Below, one piece after another: positions 17,248 through 25,828 of a stretch of DNA of 40,143 nucleotides; position 1 is the first letter of the stretch, and every line of letters starts with the position of its first letter. The position numbers were made by a program, and so were the translations under genes. The notes beneath the pieces are model-generated. The model saw only the letters and a program-made list of their open reading frames with translations, did no database searches and was not told where the DNA came from. The stretch covers positions 1-40,143 of the forward strand of contig NZ_JADQDD010000019.1 of the NCBI RefSeq assembly GCF_019263595.1, written 5' to 3'. The stretch comes from Pseudonocardia sp. KRD291 (lineage in GTDB: Bacteria; Actinomycetota; Actinomycetes; Mycobacteriales; Pseudonocardiaceae).

Positions 17248-18507
17248 ATGGACAACCAGAGGATCGTCGTGGTCGGCGGGGGCATCGTCGGCCTGGCCAC
17301 CGCGTGGCACCTGCAGCGAGGCGGGGCGGAGGTCTCCGTCGTCGAACGGCAGGAGATCGCGGCCGGATCGTCCTGGGGCAACGCGGGCTGGCTCGCCCCG
17401 GCCCTGACCCTCCCGCTACCCGAACCCGCGATCCTCGCGACCGGGATCCGGGCCATGCTCAGCCCGAAGTCGCCGGTCTACGTCCCGCTGCGCCCCGACC
17501 CGCGCCTGCTCGGGTTCCTCGCCGGGTTCGCCCGGCACTGCACCGACCGGCACTGGCGCACGGCACTGCAGGTCTTCATCGCCGCGAACGCCTCGGCGCT
17601 GCAGGCCTACGACGAGCTGACCGAGGCGGCGGGCGCGGCGGTCGAGGAGCGGATCAGCCACGCCTCCCCCATGCTGGCCGCCTTCGCCGACGAGGCCGAC
17701 CGCGAGGGGCTGCTCGAGGAGTTCCGGCGGGTCAATACCGACGGCGGGCACACCGACTACTCGCTCCTCGACGACGACGCCGTCCACGAGCTCGAGCCCG
17801 CACTCGGTCCCGGCGTCCACTGCGGGATCAGCATCTCCGGGCAGCGGTTCATCAATCCGGGCCGGTTCGTGCACGCCCTCGCGGACGCGGTCAAGGCGGC
17901 CGGCGCGCAGATCGTCACCGGCCGCGAGGTGGCCGACATCGACGGCGCCGAGACCCGGCCACGGGTCCGGTTCACCGACGGCGACCCGCTCGAGGCCGAC
18001 GCCGTCGTGCTGGCCAACGGCGCCTGGCTGGGCAGGCTCGCCCGCCGCCACGGCGTCCGGCGCCTGGTCCAGGCCGGGCGCGGCTACAGCTTCACCGTGG
18101 CGCCGGCCTCGCCGCCGCGCAACCCGATCTACCTGCCCACCCAGCGGGTCGCGTGCACCCCGCTCGGCGGGCCGTCGGACGGGCTGCGGGTCGCCGGGAT
18201 GATGGAGTTCCGCGACCCCGACGCCCCGCTCGACCCCCGCCGGGTGGACGCGATCGTCGAGGCCGCCGCCCCGATGTTCTCCGGGGTGGACTTCACCGCC
18301 CGGCGCGACGAGTGGGTCGGCTCGCGGCCCTGCACCACCGACGGTCTCCCGCTGGTCGGCCGGACCCGGACCCCCGGGGTGTACGTCGCGGGCGGGCACG
18401 GCATGTGGGGCGTCGCCCTCGGCCCGCTCACCGGGCGGCTGCTGGCCGGGCAGATCCTGCGCGGCGAGACCGGCGACGTGCTGCGCAGCTTCGACCCGCT
18501 CCGGTGA
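17248..18507 (+). CDS. FAD-dependent amino-acid oxidoreductase (D-amino-acid dehydrogenase-like)
   Basis: 419 aa, DAO fold. The FAD dinucleotide motif VVVGGGIVGLATAWHL is at ~6-21, followed by the adenine-ribose Glu in VVERQEIAAGSSWGNAG (~32-48). The C-terminal FAD motif is near GVYVAGGHGMWGVALGPLTG (positions ~379-398). The nearest well-known relatives are DadA-type D-amino-acid dehydrogenases; glycine- or sarcosine-type substrates are possible. Homologues usually pass electrons to the membrane quinone pool. No Shine-Dalgarno is visible before ATG 17248, and a CACACT six bases upstream would allow a leaderless start. Confidence 0.82.
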   Translation: MDNQRIVVVGGGIVGLATAWHLQRGGAEVSVVERQEIAAGSSWGNAGWLAPALTLPLPEPAILATGIRAMLSPKSPVYVPLRPDPRLLGFLAGFARHCTDRHWRTALQVFIAANASALQAYDELTEAAGAAVEERISHASPMLAAFADEADREGLLEEFRRVNTDGGHTDYSLLDDDAVHELEPALGPGVHCGISISGQRFINPGRFVHALADAVKAAGAQIVTGREVADIDGAETRPRVRFTDGDPLEADAVVLANGAWLGRLARRHGVRRLVQAGRGYSFTVAPASPPRNPIYLPTQRVACTPLGGPSDGLRVAGMMEFRDPDAPLDPRRVDAIVEAAAPMFSGVDFTARRDEWVGSRPCTTDGLPLVGRTRTPGVYVAGGHGMWGVALGPLTGRLLAGQILRGETGDVLRSFDPLR

Positions 18508-18577
18508 ACCGACGGTTCGCAAGCCGAGAAGGCCCCGCTCGGATGACCACGCGTGTGGCCTCGCCGGCACGATTTGC

Positions 18578-18606
18578 ATCGTGTCACGATCTATCGTAGA
18601 ACGATA
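18578..18606 (+). promoter_or_regulatory. Doubled operator and promoter of fur-katA
   Basis: Two perfect palindromes: ATCGT-GTC-ACGAT (18578-18590) and TATCGT-AGA-ACGATA (18592-18606), centres 15 bp apart as at 13.1 kb. The predicted -10 TACACT (18605-18610) starts in the last two bases of the second palindrome, as TACAGT does at marR. It is the only element in the 146-bp gap after the oxidoreductase that looks like a control site. Confidence 0.82.
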
Positions 18607-18653
18607 CACTGCACGGCAACGGAACGATTCCAGTGTTGGTGGTGGTGATCGCG

Positions 18654-19118
18654 ATGGACCGCAGGTACTCCGCCGTGGCCCGGCGACTGCGCGAGGTGGG
18701 CCTGCGGGTGACCGCGCCACGGGTCGCCGTGCTGGAGGTGCTCGACGGGCATCCGCACGCGGGTGTGGACACCGTGGCCGCCCAGGTGCGGAACCGGATC
18801 GGCCGCGTCTCCACCCAGGCCGTCTACGACGTCCTCGGCGCGTGCGCGGACGCCGGCCTGGTCCGCCGGATCGAGCCGGCCGGGTCGGCGGCTCGGTTCG
18901 AGACACGAGCCGGTGACGACCACCACCACCTGGTGTGCCGCTCCTGCGGACGGATCACCGACGTCGACTGTGTCGTCGGTGTCCCACCGTGCCTGACCCC
19001 CGACGACGACGCCGGCTACCAGCTCGACGAGGCCGAGATCGTCTTCTGGGGCCGTTGTCCCGACTGTCACAACGCACGCACGACCCACCACGACGAGCAC
19101 GAGGAGGCGCGGCCGTGA
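18654..19118 (+). CDS. Fur-family regulator (CatR/FurA/PerR type)
   Basis: 154 aa. The winged helix (~8-80) contains [25 protein letters not shown], in two parts, and [18 protein letters not shown]. The dimerisation domain carries the His cluster [12 protein letters not shown] and a second pair CPDC, the structural zinc site of PerR/FurA proteins. The partner gene is a catalase, overlapping by GTGA, so a peroxide-sensing role is likely. ATG 18654 is used; a GTG at 18633 is in frame. Its own promoter holds the doubled operator. Confidence 0.88.
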   Translation: MDRRYSAVARRLREVGLRVTAPRVAVLEVLDGHPHAGVDTVAAQVRNRIGRVSTQAVYDVLGACADAGLVRRIEPAGSAARFETRAGDDHHHLVCRSCGRITDVDCVVGVPPCLTPDDDAGYQLDEAEIVFWGRCPDCHNARTTHHDEHEEARP

Positions 19119-20572
19119 CGAGTTCGCAGCCCGAGCCCACGACCACCGACGCCGGGATCCCGGTCGCGAGTGACGAACACTCGCTCACGATCGGCCCGGA
19201 CGGGCCGATCCTGCTCCAGGACCACTACCTGATCGAGCAGATGGCCAACTTCAACCGGGAGCGGATCCCGGAGCGTCAGCCACACGCCAAGGGCGGTGGC
19301 GCGTTCGGCACGTTCGTCGTGACGGGCGACGTCAGCGCCTACACCAAGGCCGCGGTGTTCCAGCCCGGCGTCGAGACCGAGATGCTGGCCCGGTTCTCCA
19401 CCGTCGCCGGCGAGCGGGGCAGCCCCGACACCTGGCGCGACCCCCGCGGGTTCTCGGTGCGCTTCTACACCTCCGAGGGCAACCTGGACATGGTCGGGAA
19501 CAACGTCCCGATCTTCTTCATGCGCGACCCGATGAAGTTCCAGCACTTCATCCGCTCGCAGAAGCGCCGACTGGCCACCAACCTGCGCGACCACGACATG
19601 CAGTGGGACTTCTGGACGCTCTCACCGGAGTCGGCCCACATGCTCAGCTGGCTGATGGGTGATCGGGGCATCCCGAGGACCTGGCGGCACATGAACGGCT
19701 ACTCCAGCCACACCTACAGCTGGTGCAACGCTGCGGGCGAGAGGTTCTGGGTCAAGTACCACTTCAAGACCGACCAGGGCATCGAGTGCCTCGACCAGGC
19801 CGAGGCCGACCGGCTCGCCGGTGTCGACGGTGACTACCACCAGCGCGACCTCTACGACTCGATCGAGCGCGGTGATCACCCGAGCTGGACGCTGAAGATG
19901 CAGATCATGCCGTTCGAGGACGCCAGGACCTACCGCATCAACCCCTTCGACCTGACCAAGGTGTGGCCGCATGCGGACTACCCGCTGATCGAGGTCGGGA
20001 CGATGACGCTGGACCGCAACGTCACCGACTACCACACCGAGATCGAGCAGGCGGCGTTCGAGCCGAACAACCACGTCGCCGGCACCGGCCTGAGCCCGGA
20101 CAAGATGCTGCTCGCGCGCGGGTTCTCCTACGCCGACGCGCACCGCGCCCGGCTCGGCGTCAACTACAAGCAGATCCCGGTCAACAAGCCCAGGTGCGAG
20201 GTGCACAACTACCAGAAGGACGGCGTCGGACGGACCGAGAACGCCTTCGAGCCGGTCTACGCGCCGAACTCCTACGGCGGCCCCCGGGCCGACCCGTCGA
20301 GGACCGGAGATGCCGGAAGCTGGCACGCCGACGGCGACATGGTGCGCGCCGCCTACACGCTGCGCGCCGACGACGACGACTGGGGCCAGGCCGGGATCAT
20401 GGTCCGGGAGGTGCTCGACGACGCGGGTCGCGAGCGGCTGATCGGCAACGTGTCCGGGCACCTGCAGGCCGGGGTCTCCGAGCCCGTCCTGCAGCGCGCC
20501 TTCGAGTACTGGCGCAACATCGACAAAAACCTCGGGGACCGGATCGCCGACGCCGTGCGCAACGGCGGTTAG
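19115..20572 (+). CDS. katA: Monofunctional haem catalase (small-subunit clade)
   Basis: Breaks down hydrogen peroxide. 485 aa, standard for clade-3 catalases. The distal catalytic His is H57 in ERQPHAKGG, the distal Asn is N130 in MVGNNVPIF, and the proximal haem ligand is Y339 in [14 protein letters not shown]. The NADPH-binding core follows the family pattern to the end. The GTG start overlaps the fur stop and has GAGGAGG seven bases upstream. It is expected to be co-transcribed with fur under the doubled operator. Confidence 0.95.
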   Translation: MTSSQPEPTTTDAGIPVASDEHSLTIGPDGPILLQDHYLIEQMANFNRERIPERQPHAKGGGAFGTFVVTGDVSAYTKAAVFQPGVETEMLARFSTVAGERGSPDTWRDPRGFSVRFYTSEGNLDMVGNNVPIFFMRDPMKFQHFIRSQKRRLATNLRDHDMQWDFWTLSPESAHMLSWLMGDRGIPRTWRHMNGYSSHTYSWCNAAGERFWVKYHFKTDQGIECLDQAEADRLAGVDGDYHQRDLYDSIERGDHPSWTLKMQIMPFEDARTYRINPFDLTKVWPHADYPLIEVGTMTLDRNVTDYHTEIEQAAFEPNNHVAGTGLSPDKMLLARGFSYADAHRARLGVNYKQIPVNKPRCEVHNYQKDGVGRTENAFEPVYAPNSYGGPRADPSRTGDAGSWHADGDMVRAAYTLRADDDDWGQAGIMVREVLDDAGRERLIGNVSGHLQAGVSEPVLQRAFEYWRNIDKNLGDRIADAVRNGG

Positions 20573-20607
20573 GCCCGTCCTCGACGGGGCTCCCCACACG
20601 GGGGGGC

Positions 20608-20647
20608 GTGGCCCGGACCGGCGGAGCGATCCGCGGGTCCGGGCCAC
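20608..20647 (+). terminator. Strong hairpin after katA
   Basis: GTGGCCCGGACC (20608-20619) pairs with GGTCCGGGCCAC (20636-20647). Inside it GCGGA/TCCGC form a further stem capped by a GCGA tetraloop. The whole 40-base hairpin starts 36 bp after the katA stop and has no U tract. The rest of the 321-bp gap (20573-20893) shows no convincing gene. Confidence 0.75.
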
Positions 20648-20893
20648 CTCTGCGTTCGGGGTCGGCCCGGCGTCGTGGTCCTGATGCCGGGCGTCAGCAA
20701 CCTGGCCCGGCGAAGTCGGCCGGTCGCACCGGTGCCCTTCGGCCGGGGGGCGAGGCATGTTGGAACCAGGTCGCAGGCGCCCCGAGAACCACCCGTCGAG
20801 TGCCTCGGCCGTGACTGATTCCCCCGTCCGGCGTCGACCGGGCGGGAAACCTCGTTCCGGAGATCGGACGAGCGAGCACCTGAGGGGGCCGCC

Positions 20894-21190
20894 ATGCTCA
20901 GTGATCACGAGCGCAAGGCGTTACAGGAGGTCGAACGCCAGTTCATGGCCCAGGACCCGGACTTCACCCGGTCCTTCGACACCGCCCGGCAACCGTCGAC
21001 GTACTCCATCCAGTGCATCTACGAGATGCCCTGGTGGGCGTACCGGATCGCGATCGGGCTGGCGGTGGCGCTCGGGTTTCTGATGATGCTTTCCGGGGCC
21101 CCGTGGACGGCGATCCTGTTCGCCGGACTGGCCGTGCTGTTCTCGGTGGTCCAGAAGCGCCGCAGCGAGCCGGGCCGGCGGGAGAGGTGA
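20894..21190 (+). CDS. DUF3040 membrane protein
   Basis: 98 aa, normal length for this actinobacterial family of unknown function. The N-terminal amphipathic signature MLSDHERKALQEVERQF is followed by DPDFTRSF, then two membrane helices (~46-65, WAYRIAIGLAVALGFLMML, and ~68-86, PWTAILFAGLAVLFSV) and a basic tail. A GGGGG-rich ribosome site precedes ATG 20894. It lies 210 bp upstream of ctaD in the same direction. No ATCGT-N3-ACGAT operator is seen here, unlike at the other two DUF3040 genes of the window. Confidence 0.85.
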   Translation: MLSDHERKALQEVERQFMAQDPDFTRSFDTARQPSTYSIQCIYEMPWWAYRIAIGLAVALGFLMMLSGAPWTAILFAGLAVLFSVVQKRRSEPGRRER

Positions 21191-21400
21191 GCCCGTCGTC
21201 CGCTGACCCCGGGGCCGGATGCGCCGCGGCCGGGATCGTCCTCGGCGTCGAGGTCTCATCGTGAGCGTGGACTTGGTGGGCCACGTCGTCGCCGACCGGG
21301 AGGTCGGTCCACGCGGTGGCGTCGCGGCGATTCGACGCGGCTTGGGTAGGCGGCGGCCCATCGAGGTCGGCCCCGTCGGATCGACCACCCGGAAATCATC

Positions 21401-23155
21401 ATGACCGCGGTCGAACCGAAACCCGTTCCCTCGCAGCCGTACCCGGCACGCCGGTCGGACAAGGGATCCACTCTGCTGAAGATGCTGCGGACCACGGACC
21501 CGAAGGACATCGCGATCCTGTACCTGATCACGACGTTCGGGTTCTTCATGGCCGGCGGCGCGATGGCGATGCTGATGCGGGCCGAGCTGGCACGTCCGGA
21601 GATGCAGTTCCTGTCCACCGAGCAGTACAACCAGCTGTTCACCATGCACGGCACGATCATGCTGCTGCTCTACGCGACGCCGACCCTGTTCGGTTTCGCC
21701 AACTACATCGTGCCGCTGCAGATCGGCGCTCCGGACGTCGCGTTCCCGCGGCTGAACGCCTTCTCCTACTGGCTGTTCCTGTTCGGCGGGTTGACCGTCA
21801 TCGCCGGGTTCCTGGCCCCGGGCGGCGCGGCGGACTTCGGCTGGTTCGCCTACACCCCGCTCTCCGACGTCATCCACTCCCCCGGCCCGGGCGGCGACCT
21901 GTGGGCGATCGGCCTGATCGTGTCCGGTCTGGGCACGATCCTCGGCGGCGTCAACTTCGTGACGACGATCGTCTGCATGCGCGCCCCGGGCATGACGATG
22001 TTCCGGATGCCGATCTTCACCTGGAACATCTTCATCACCGCGCTGCTGATCCTGATCGCGTTCCCGATCCTCACCGCCGCCCTGTTCGGGCTGCTCGCCG
22101 ACCGCCACCTGGGCGCGCACGTGTTCGACCCCGCCAACGGCGGCGTCATCCTGTGGCAGCACCTGTTCTGGTTCTTCGGGCACCCCGAGGTCTACATCGT
22201 GGCGCTGCCGTTCTTCGGCATCGTCTCGGAGATCTTCCCGGTGTTCGCCCGCAAGCCGGTCTTCGGCTACAAGGGCCTGATCTTCGCCACGATCGCGATC
22301 GCGGCCCTGTCGGTCGCGGTGTGGGCGCACCACATGTACGCCACCGGCGCGGTGCTGCTCGCGTTCTTCTCCTTCACCACGTTCCTGATCGCCATCCCGA
22401 CCGGCGTCAAGTTCGTGAACTGGATCGGCACCCTGTGGAAGGGCAAGCTCACGTTCGAGACCCCGATGCTGTTCGCCTGCGGCTTCCTGGTCACGTTCCT
22501 GTTCGGCGGCCTGACCGGCATCCTGCTCGCGATGCCGCCGGTCGACTTCCACGTCAGCGACACCTACTTCGTGGTCGCGCACTTCCACTACGTGCTGTTC
22601 GGCACGATCGTGTTCGCCACCTACGCCGGCATCTACTTCTGGTTCCCGAAGATGACCGGCCGGATGATGGACGAGAAGCTCGGCAAGCTGCACTTCTGGA
22701 CGACGTTCGTCGGCTTCCACCTGACGTTCCTGGTCCAGCACTGGGTGGGCAACGAGGGCATGCCGCGCCGCTACGCGGACTACCTGCCCACCGACGGCTT
22801 CACGGCGCTGAACATGATCTCCTCGATCGGCGCGTTCGTGCTCGGGGCCTCGACGCTGCCGTTCATCTACAACGCGTTCAAGAGCTACCGCTACGGCCGG
22901 GTCGTCACCACCGACGACCCGTGGGGCTTCGGCAACTCGCTCGAGTGGGCGACCTCCTGCCCGCCGCCGCGGCACAACTTCACCGAACTGCCCCGGATCC
23001 GTTCCGAGCGCCCGGCATTCGACCTGCACTACCCCCATCTCGTCGAACGGGCCCGCGCCGAGGCCCACAGCGGACGCGCCCCGCAGGTCGCCGAGGTCGT
23101 CGCTCAGGGCGTTGGCAAGGAGTCCCGGCCCGACGACGACCCCAAGTCGGTCTGA
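21401..23155 (+). CDS. ctaD: Cytochrome c oxidase subunit I (aa3 type)
   Basis: Catalytic subunit of the terminal oxidase: reduces O2 and pumps protons. 584 aa with about 12 membrane helices. Haem a ligands are H83 (TMHGTIM) and H396. Haem a3 is bound by H394 ([10 protein letters not shown]). CuB is bound by H261, H310 and H311 (GHPEVY and WAHHMY), with Y265 placed for the His-Tyr cross-link. K337 (PTGVKFVNW) fits the K channel. No subunit II, III or qcr genes are nearby; in actinobacteria ctaD often stands alone, so this may be the main copy or a second one. DUF3040 lies upstream. Confidence 0.95.
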   Translation: MTAVEPKPVPSQPYPARRSDKGSTLLKMLRTTDPKDIAILYLITTFGFFMAGGAMAMLMRAELARPEMQFLSTEQYNQLFTMHGTIMLLLYATPTLFGFANYIVPLQIGAPDVAFPRLNAFSYWLFLFGGLTVIAGFLAPGGAADFGWFAYTPLSDVIHSPGPGGDLWAIGLIVSGLGTILGGVNFVTTIVCMRAPGMTMFRMPIFTWNIFITALLILIAFPILTAALFGLLADRHLGAHVFDPANGGVILWQHLFWFFGHPEVYIVALPFFGIVSEIFPVFARKPVFGYKGLIFATIAIAALSVAVWAHHMYATGAVLLAFFSFTTFLIAIPTGVKFVNWIGTLWKGKLTFETPMLFACGFLVTFLFGGLTGILLAMPPVDFHVSDTYFVVAHFHYVLFGTIVFATYAGIYFWFPKMTGRMMDEKLGKLHFWTTFVGFHLTFLVQHWVGNEGMPRRYADYLPTDGFTALNMISSIGAFVLGASTLPFIYNAFKSYRYGRVVTTDDPWGFGNSLEWATSCPPPRHNFTELPRIRSERPAFDLHYPHLVERARAEAHSGRAPQVAEVVAQGVGKESRPDDDPKSV

Positions 23156-23185
23156 GATTCGCACGCCGAGAACGGGGAGAGGCGC

Positions 23186-23278
23186 ATGACCGTCGACGAC
23201 CAGGGCGCAACCGGACGACGACACCGACACACCGGTCGCGACCCGGGAGGTCGCGACCACCGACGCCGCCCCTCCTGA
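23186..23278 (+). CDS. Possible 30-residue ORF after ctaD (doubtful)
   Basis: An ATG with a fair ribosome site (GGGGAGAGG, then CGC) 31 bp after ctaD begins a short basic reading frame, MTVDDQGATGRRHRHTG and onward, ending at 23278. The neighbouring frame stays open to beyond 23400 with acidic, Thr/Pro-rich residues, so this may be a frame-shifted remnant of a longer small protein. I recognise no family. Confidence 0.25.
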   Translation: MTVDDQGATGRRHRHTGRDPGGRDHRRRPS

Positions 23279-23342
23279 CCTCGATCAGCAGCACACCGTC
23301 GTCCTACTCAAGCCCCATCCAGCGCACGAAGAACTCTACGAC

Positions 23343-23361
23343 TCTATATCGTGTTACGATA
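23343..23361 (+). promoter_or_regulatory. Single operator/promoter of the DUF3040-to-USP operon
   Basis: A perfect TATCGT-GTT-ACGATA palindrome (23347-23361). TACGAT (23355-23360) is a likely -10 and would start transcription ~55 bp before the DUF3040 ATG. The 18 bases at 23343-23360 are identical to those at the zinc-ribbon promoter on the other strand. Confidence 0.8.
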
Positions 23362-23419
23362 GAAAATGTGCTGATTGCCGGGTCCCATCGGAGGGCCCGA
23401 TACGCGCGGGAGGTGCGTC

Positions 23420-23737
23420 ATGCTCGATGACCGCGAGCGGAAGCTGCTCTTCGAGATCGAGCGCCGGCTGCTGATCGACGATCCGGAGCTGGTCGGGTCC
23501 TTCGGGTCCGCGCCGCCACACAGGCTCCCTGCGCACCACCACGGCGCGGTCTTCGGCAAGGTCGCCGGGTTGACGCTGTGCGCCGTGCTGTGGATCGGCC
23601 CGCGCCCCCTGACCGACGCCGAGGTCGTCACCCGCACGGCGGCGGGTCCGCCACGGGTGACGCCGACGTCAACGGGGGTGACCGCGATCCCGGTGCAGCG
23701 TCGCCCGCTTCCGTGCGAGACGAGGAGATCTGCATGA
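23420..23737 (+). CDS. DUF3040-family protein, first gene of the second DUF3040-USP operon
   Basis: 105 aa. The N-terminal [18 protein letters not shown] and DDPELVGSF form the family signature. Only one membrane segment follows (~50-66, [17 protein letters not shown]), then a polar Thr/Pro/Arg-rich tail in place of the usual second helix. ATG 23420 has GGGAGG six bases upstream; the longer frame upstream is not supported. The stop overlaps the start of the pckG remnant as ATGA. It is controlled by the palindrome at 23347. Confidence 0.75.
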   Translation: MLDDRERKLLFEIERRLLIDDPELVGSFGSAPPHRLPAHHHGAVFGKVAGLTLCAVLWIGPRPLTDAEVVTRTAAGPPRVTPTSTGVTAIPVQRRPLPCETRRSA

Positions 23738-24378
23738 CTGCCACGATCGGAGCCGGGCTCGACCACGCACCGACCGCCAACCAGGGCGTGGTGTCCTGGG
23801 TACAGGAGATCGCTGAGCTGGCCACCCCCGATCGCGTCGTGTGGTGCGACGGGTCCGACGCGGAGTGGACGCGGCTCACCGACCAGCTGGTCGAGCAGGG
23901 CACGATCACCCGGCTCGACCCGGACAAGAAGCCCAACTCGTTCTGCGCGGCGTCCGACGCCGGTGACGTCGCCCGCGTCGAGGAGCGGACGTTCATCTGC
24001 ACCGAGACCGAGCGCGGTGCCGGGCCGACCAACAACTGGGTCGCGCCGGCCGAGATGAAGCAGACGATGACCGAGCTCTACCGCGGCAGCATGCGCGGCC
24101 GGACGCTCTACGTGGTGCCGTTCTGCATGGGCCCGACCGACGCCGAGGACCCGATGCTCGGCGTCGAGATCACCGACTCGGAGTACGTCGTGATCTTCGA
24201 TGAAGATCATGACCCGGATGGGCTCGCACGTGCTGCCGCTGCTCGATTGAACGTCGACGTCGAGGAGTGGAAGGCCGAGATACCGCTGATCGAGGAGTGG
24301 TTCGACAAGATCGGCGACAACCTCCCGACCTCGATCCGTGACGAGTTCGAGGCCCTCAAGCAGCGCCTGAACAAGTAG
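23734..24378 (+). pseudogene. pckG: Internally deleted PEP carboxykinase (GTP) gene; reading frame still open
   Basis: The frame codes for 214 aa, whereas PckG has about 600. Residues 1-153 match the PckG N-terminus well ([38 protein letters not shown]). The last ~41 residues match its C-terminal end ([15 protein letters not shown], then [16 protein letters not shown]). The ~400 residues between, with the P-loop, metal ligands and reactive Cys, are absent. After residue 153 the normal next piece, [16 protein letters not shown], is present but in the +1 frame (24200-24250), so a one-base insertion came as well as the deletion. It cannot be a working PEPCK. Its ATG overlaps the DUF3040 stop and has a good ribosome site, so a short chimeric protein is probably made. 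Confidence 0.85.
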
Positions 24379-24419
24379 TCGACACGGCCCGGCCACCCGG
24401 ACCCGAGGAGGTACGTCCG

Positions 24420-24752
24420 ATGATCCCCCACACCACGCTACGCGTGGCAGAGCCGCCACTCGAGGTCGATTACTGGTGCGCAAACGGCCACCACACGCCG
24501 AGGATCTGGTCCACGCAGGTCGCGACGCCCGACCTGTGGGAGTGCCGCCACTGCGGCCTGCCGGCCGGTCGCGACCGCGCGCACCCTCCCCGCCTGGTGG
24601 CCGTGCCGCCGTTCAAGACCCCGTTGGCCTACCTGTTCGAGCGACGCTCCGAGGTCGAGTGTGCCGCGTTGCTGGACGAGGCGTTGGAGCGTCTCCACAG
24701 CCGGCGCCGCTGCACCGAGCCCGGTGGGTGCTCGTCCGGGGCGCGGTCGTGA
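24420..24752 (+). CDS. RbpA-like RNA polymerase-binding protein (divergent paralogue)
   Basis: 110 aa. RbpA binds RNA polymerase and group I/II sigma factors and stabilises open complexes in actinobacteria. The core carries C20-x3-H24 and C42-x2-C45 (WCANGHH and WECRHCG), matching the zinc site of zinc-type RbpA. The C-terminal sigma-interaction region is visible as FKTPLAYLFERRSEVECAAL, positions ~65-84. Compared with standard RbpA it lacks most of the N-terminal tail before the core (GSRLGA-type), so promoter contacts may differ. GAGGAGG lies eight bases before ATG 24420. It sits inside a stress operon, so it is probably a conditional paralogue. Confidence 0.78.
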   Translation: MIPHTTLRVAEPPLEVDYWCANGHHTPRIWSTQVATPDLWECRHCGLPAGRDRAHPPRLVAVPPFKTPLAYLFERRSEVECAALLDEALERLHSRRRCTEPGGCSSGARS

Positions 24753-24967
24753 CACCGCTGCGAGTGGACCCCGCTACCCCGGGAACCCGCCTTCATGGGG
24801 CCAGCGGTGAGCCCGATCCGGACCTGGCGAGGTGGGAGAACGAGGGCGGTCCGCCCGGACGTCGGATCCACCCACGAGACGACACCGGCGGAGCCGATCC
24901 GGTGCGCGAGCGTGCGAATCGACTCCCGGACCCGGGCCCGCGCGAGTCCGGTACCGGCAAGCGATAG
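24749..24967 (+). CDS. Small polar protein of unknown function
   Basis: 72 aa, rich in Pro, Gly, Arg and Asp, with no membrane segment and probably disordered. The GTG start overlaps the stop of the RbpA-like gene as GTGA, and the stop is nine bases before the DUF488 ATG, so spacing supports a real gene in the operon. The only hint in the sequence is the central DPDLARWENEGG. I do not recognise a family. Confidence 0.45.
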   Translation: MTPLRVDPATPGTRLHGASGEPDPDLARWENEGGPPGRRIHPRDDTGGADPVRERANRLPDPGPRESGTGKR

Positions 24968-24976
24968 GAGCCGAGA

Positions 24977-25354
24977 ATGCCGCGACACTCCCGCGTACGG
25001 GTCGGCCGCGTCTACGACGCGCGCACCCCCGAGGACGGCACCCGCGTGCTGGTCGACCGCCTCTGGCCACGCGGGCTGAGCAAGCAGCGGGCCGACCTCG
25101 ACGAATGGTGCAAGGAGATCGGCCCCTCCCGCGAGCTGCGTACGTGGTACGGGCACGACCCGGACCGGTTCGCCGAGTTCGGACGCCGCTACCGCAGCGA
25201 ACTCGACGACCCCGGACGAGCCGGCGCGCTCGGGCACCTGCGCGAGCTGGCGCAGCAGCAGCCGCTGACCCTGCTCACCGCCACCCGGCAGGCCGACATC
25301 AGCGAGGCGGCCGTGCTCGCCGAGCTGCTCGATCCCGGGGCGGGGAGCAACTGA
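24977..25354 (+). CDS. DUF488 family protein (YeaO-like)
   Basis: 125 aa, full family length. The pattern RVYDARTPEDGTRVLVDRLWPRG (positions ~11-33), followed by WCKEIGPSRELRTWYGHDP and a C-terminal LTLLTATR, is typical of DUF488. The function is not established; the Cys and Arg in its conserved core have led to suggestions of nucleic-acid or phosphatase-like activity. AGGAG sits upstream of the ATG. The stop shares its A with the USP start (TGATG). Confidence 0.85.
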   Translation: MPRHSRVRVGRVYDARTPEDGTRVLVDRLWPRGLSKQRADLDEWCKEIGPSRELRTWYGHDPDRFAEFGRRYRSELDDPGRAGALGHLRELAQQQPLTLLTATRQADISEAAVLAELLDPGAGSN

Positions 25355-25821
25355 TGGGCACCCGCGACGGCGCGGCTCCGCACCCCACCGGACGCGGCGG
25401 GATCGTCGTCGGCGTCGACGGGTCCCCCGCCTCACTGGCCGCACTGCGCTGGGCGGTGCGGGAAGGGTCCGCACGCGGCCTGACCGTGCAGGCGGTGACC
25501 GCGTGGCACTTCCCGGTGCCCTCGACCGTGGGCAACGTGGCCACCGTCGACGACCGGCATCCGGTGATCGCCGCCGAGGAGGTTCTGGCCTCGGCGTTGG
25601 CCGCGGCCGGTGTCGCCGACGACACCACGACGGTGACCACCACGCCGGTCGAGGGGCACCCCGCCGAAGCGCTGATGCAGCTCGCCGAACGGGCCGAGCT
25701 GCTGGTGGTCGGTTCGCGCGGACACGGCCGGATCTTCGGAGCGCTGCTCGGCTCGATCAGCCAGTACGTGGCCTCCCGCGCCGCATGCCCGGTCGTGGTC
25801 ATCACCCCGCAGGGAGGGTGA
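25354..25821 (+). CDS. Universal stress protein, single domain, ATP-binding type
   Basis: 155 aa. The first strand IVVGVDGSPASLAALRWA (~16-33) and the complete ATP loop VGSRGHGRIFG followed by LGSISQYV (~123-141) are intact, unlike domain 1 of the tandem USP at 11 kb. It is the last gene of the DUF3040-initiated operon, coupled to DUF488 by TGATG with a GGGGAG ribosome site. It is convergent with the VOC gene, seven bases away. Confidence 0.9.
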   Translation: MGTRDGAAPHPTGRGGIVVGVDGSPASLAALRWAVREGSARGLTVQAVTAWHFPVPSTVGNVATVDDRHPVIAAEEVLASALAAAGVADDTTTVTTTPVEGHPAEALMQLAERAELLVVGSRGHGRIFGALLGSISQYVASRAACPVVVITPQGG

Positions 25822-25828
25822 GCCGCGA

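Noticed and set aside
20757..21083. Plus-strand frame before and across the second DUF3040 gene
   Set aside because: Different frame from the recognisable DUF3040 protein, no family features.
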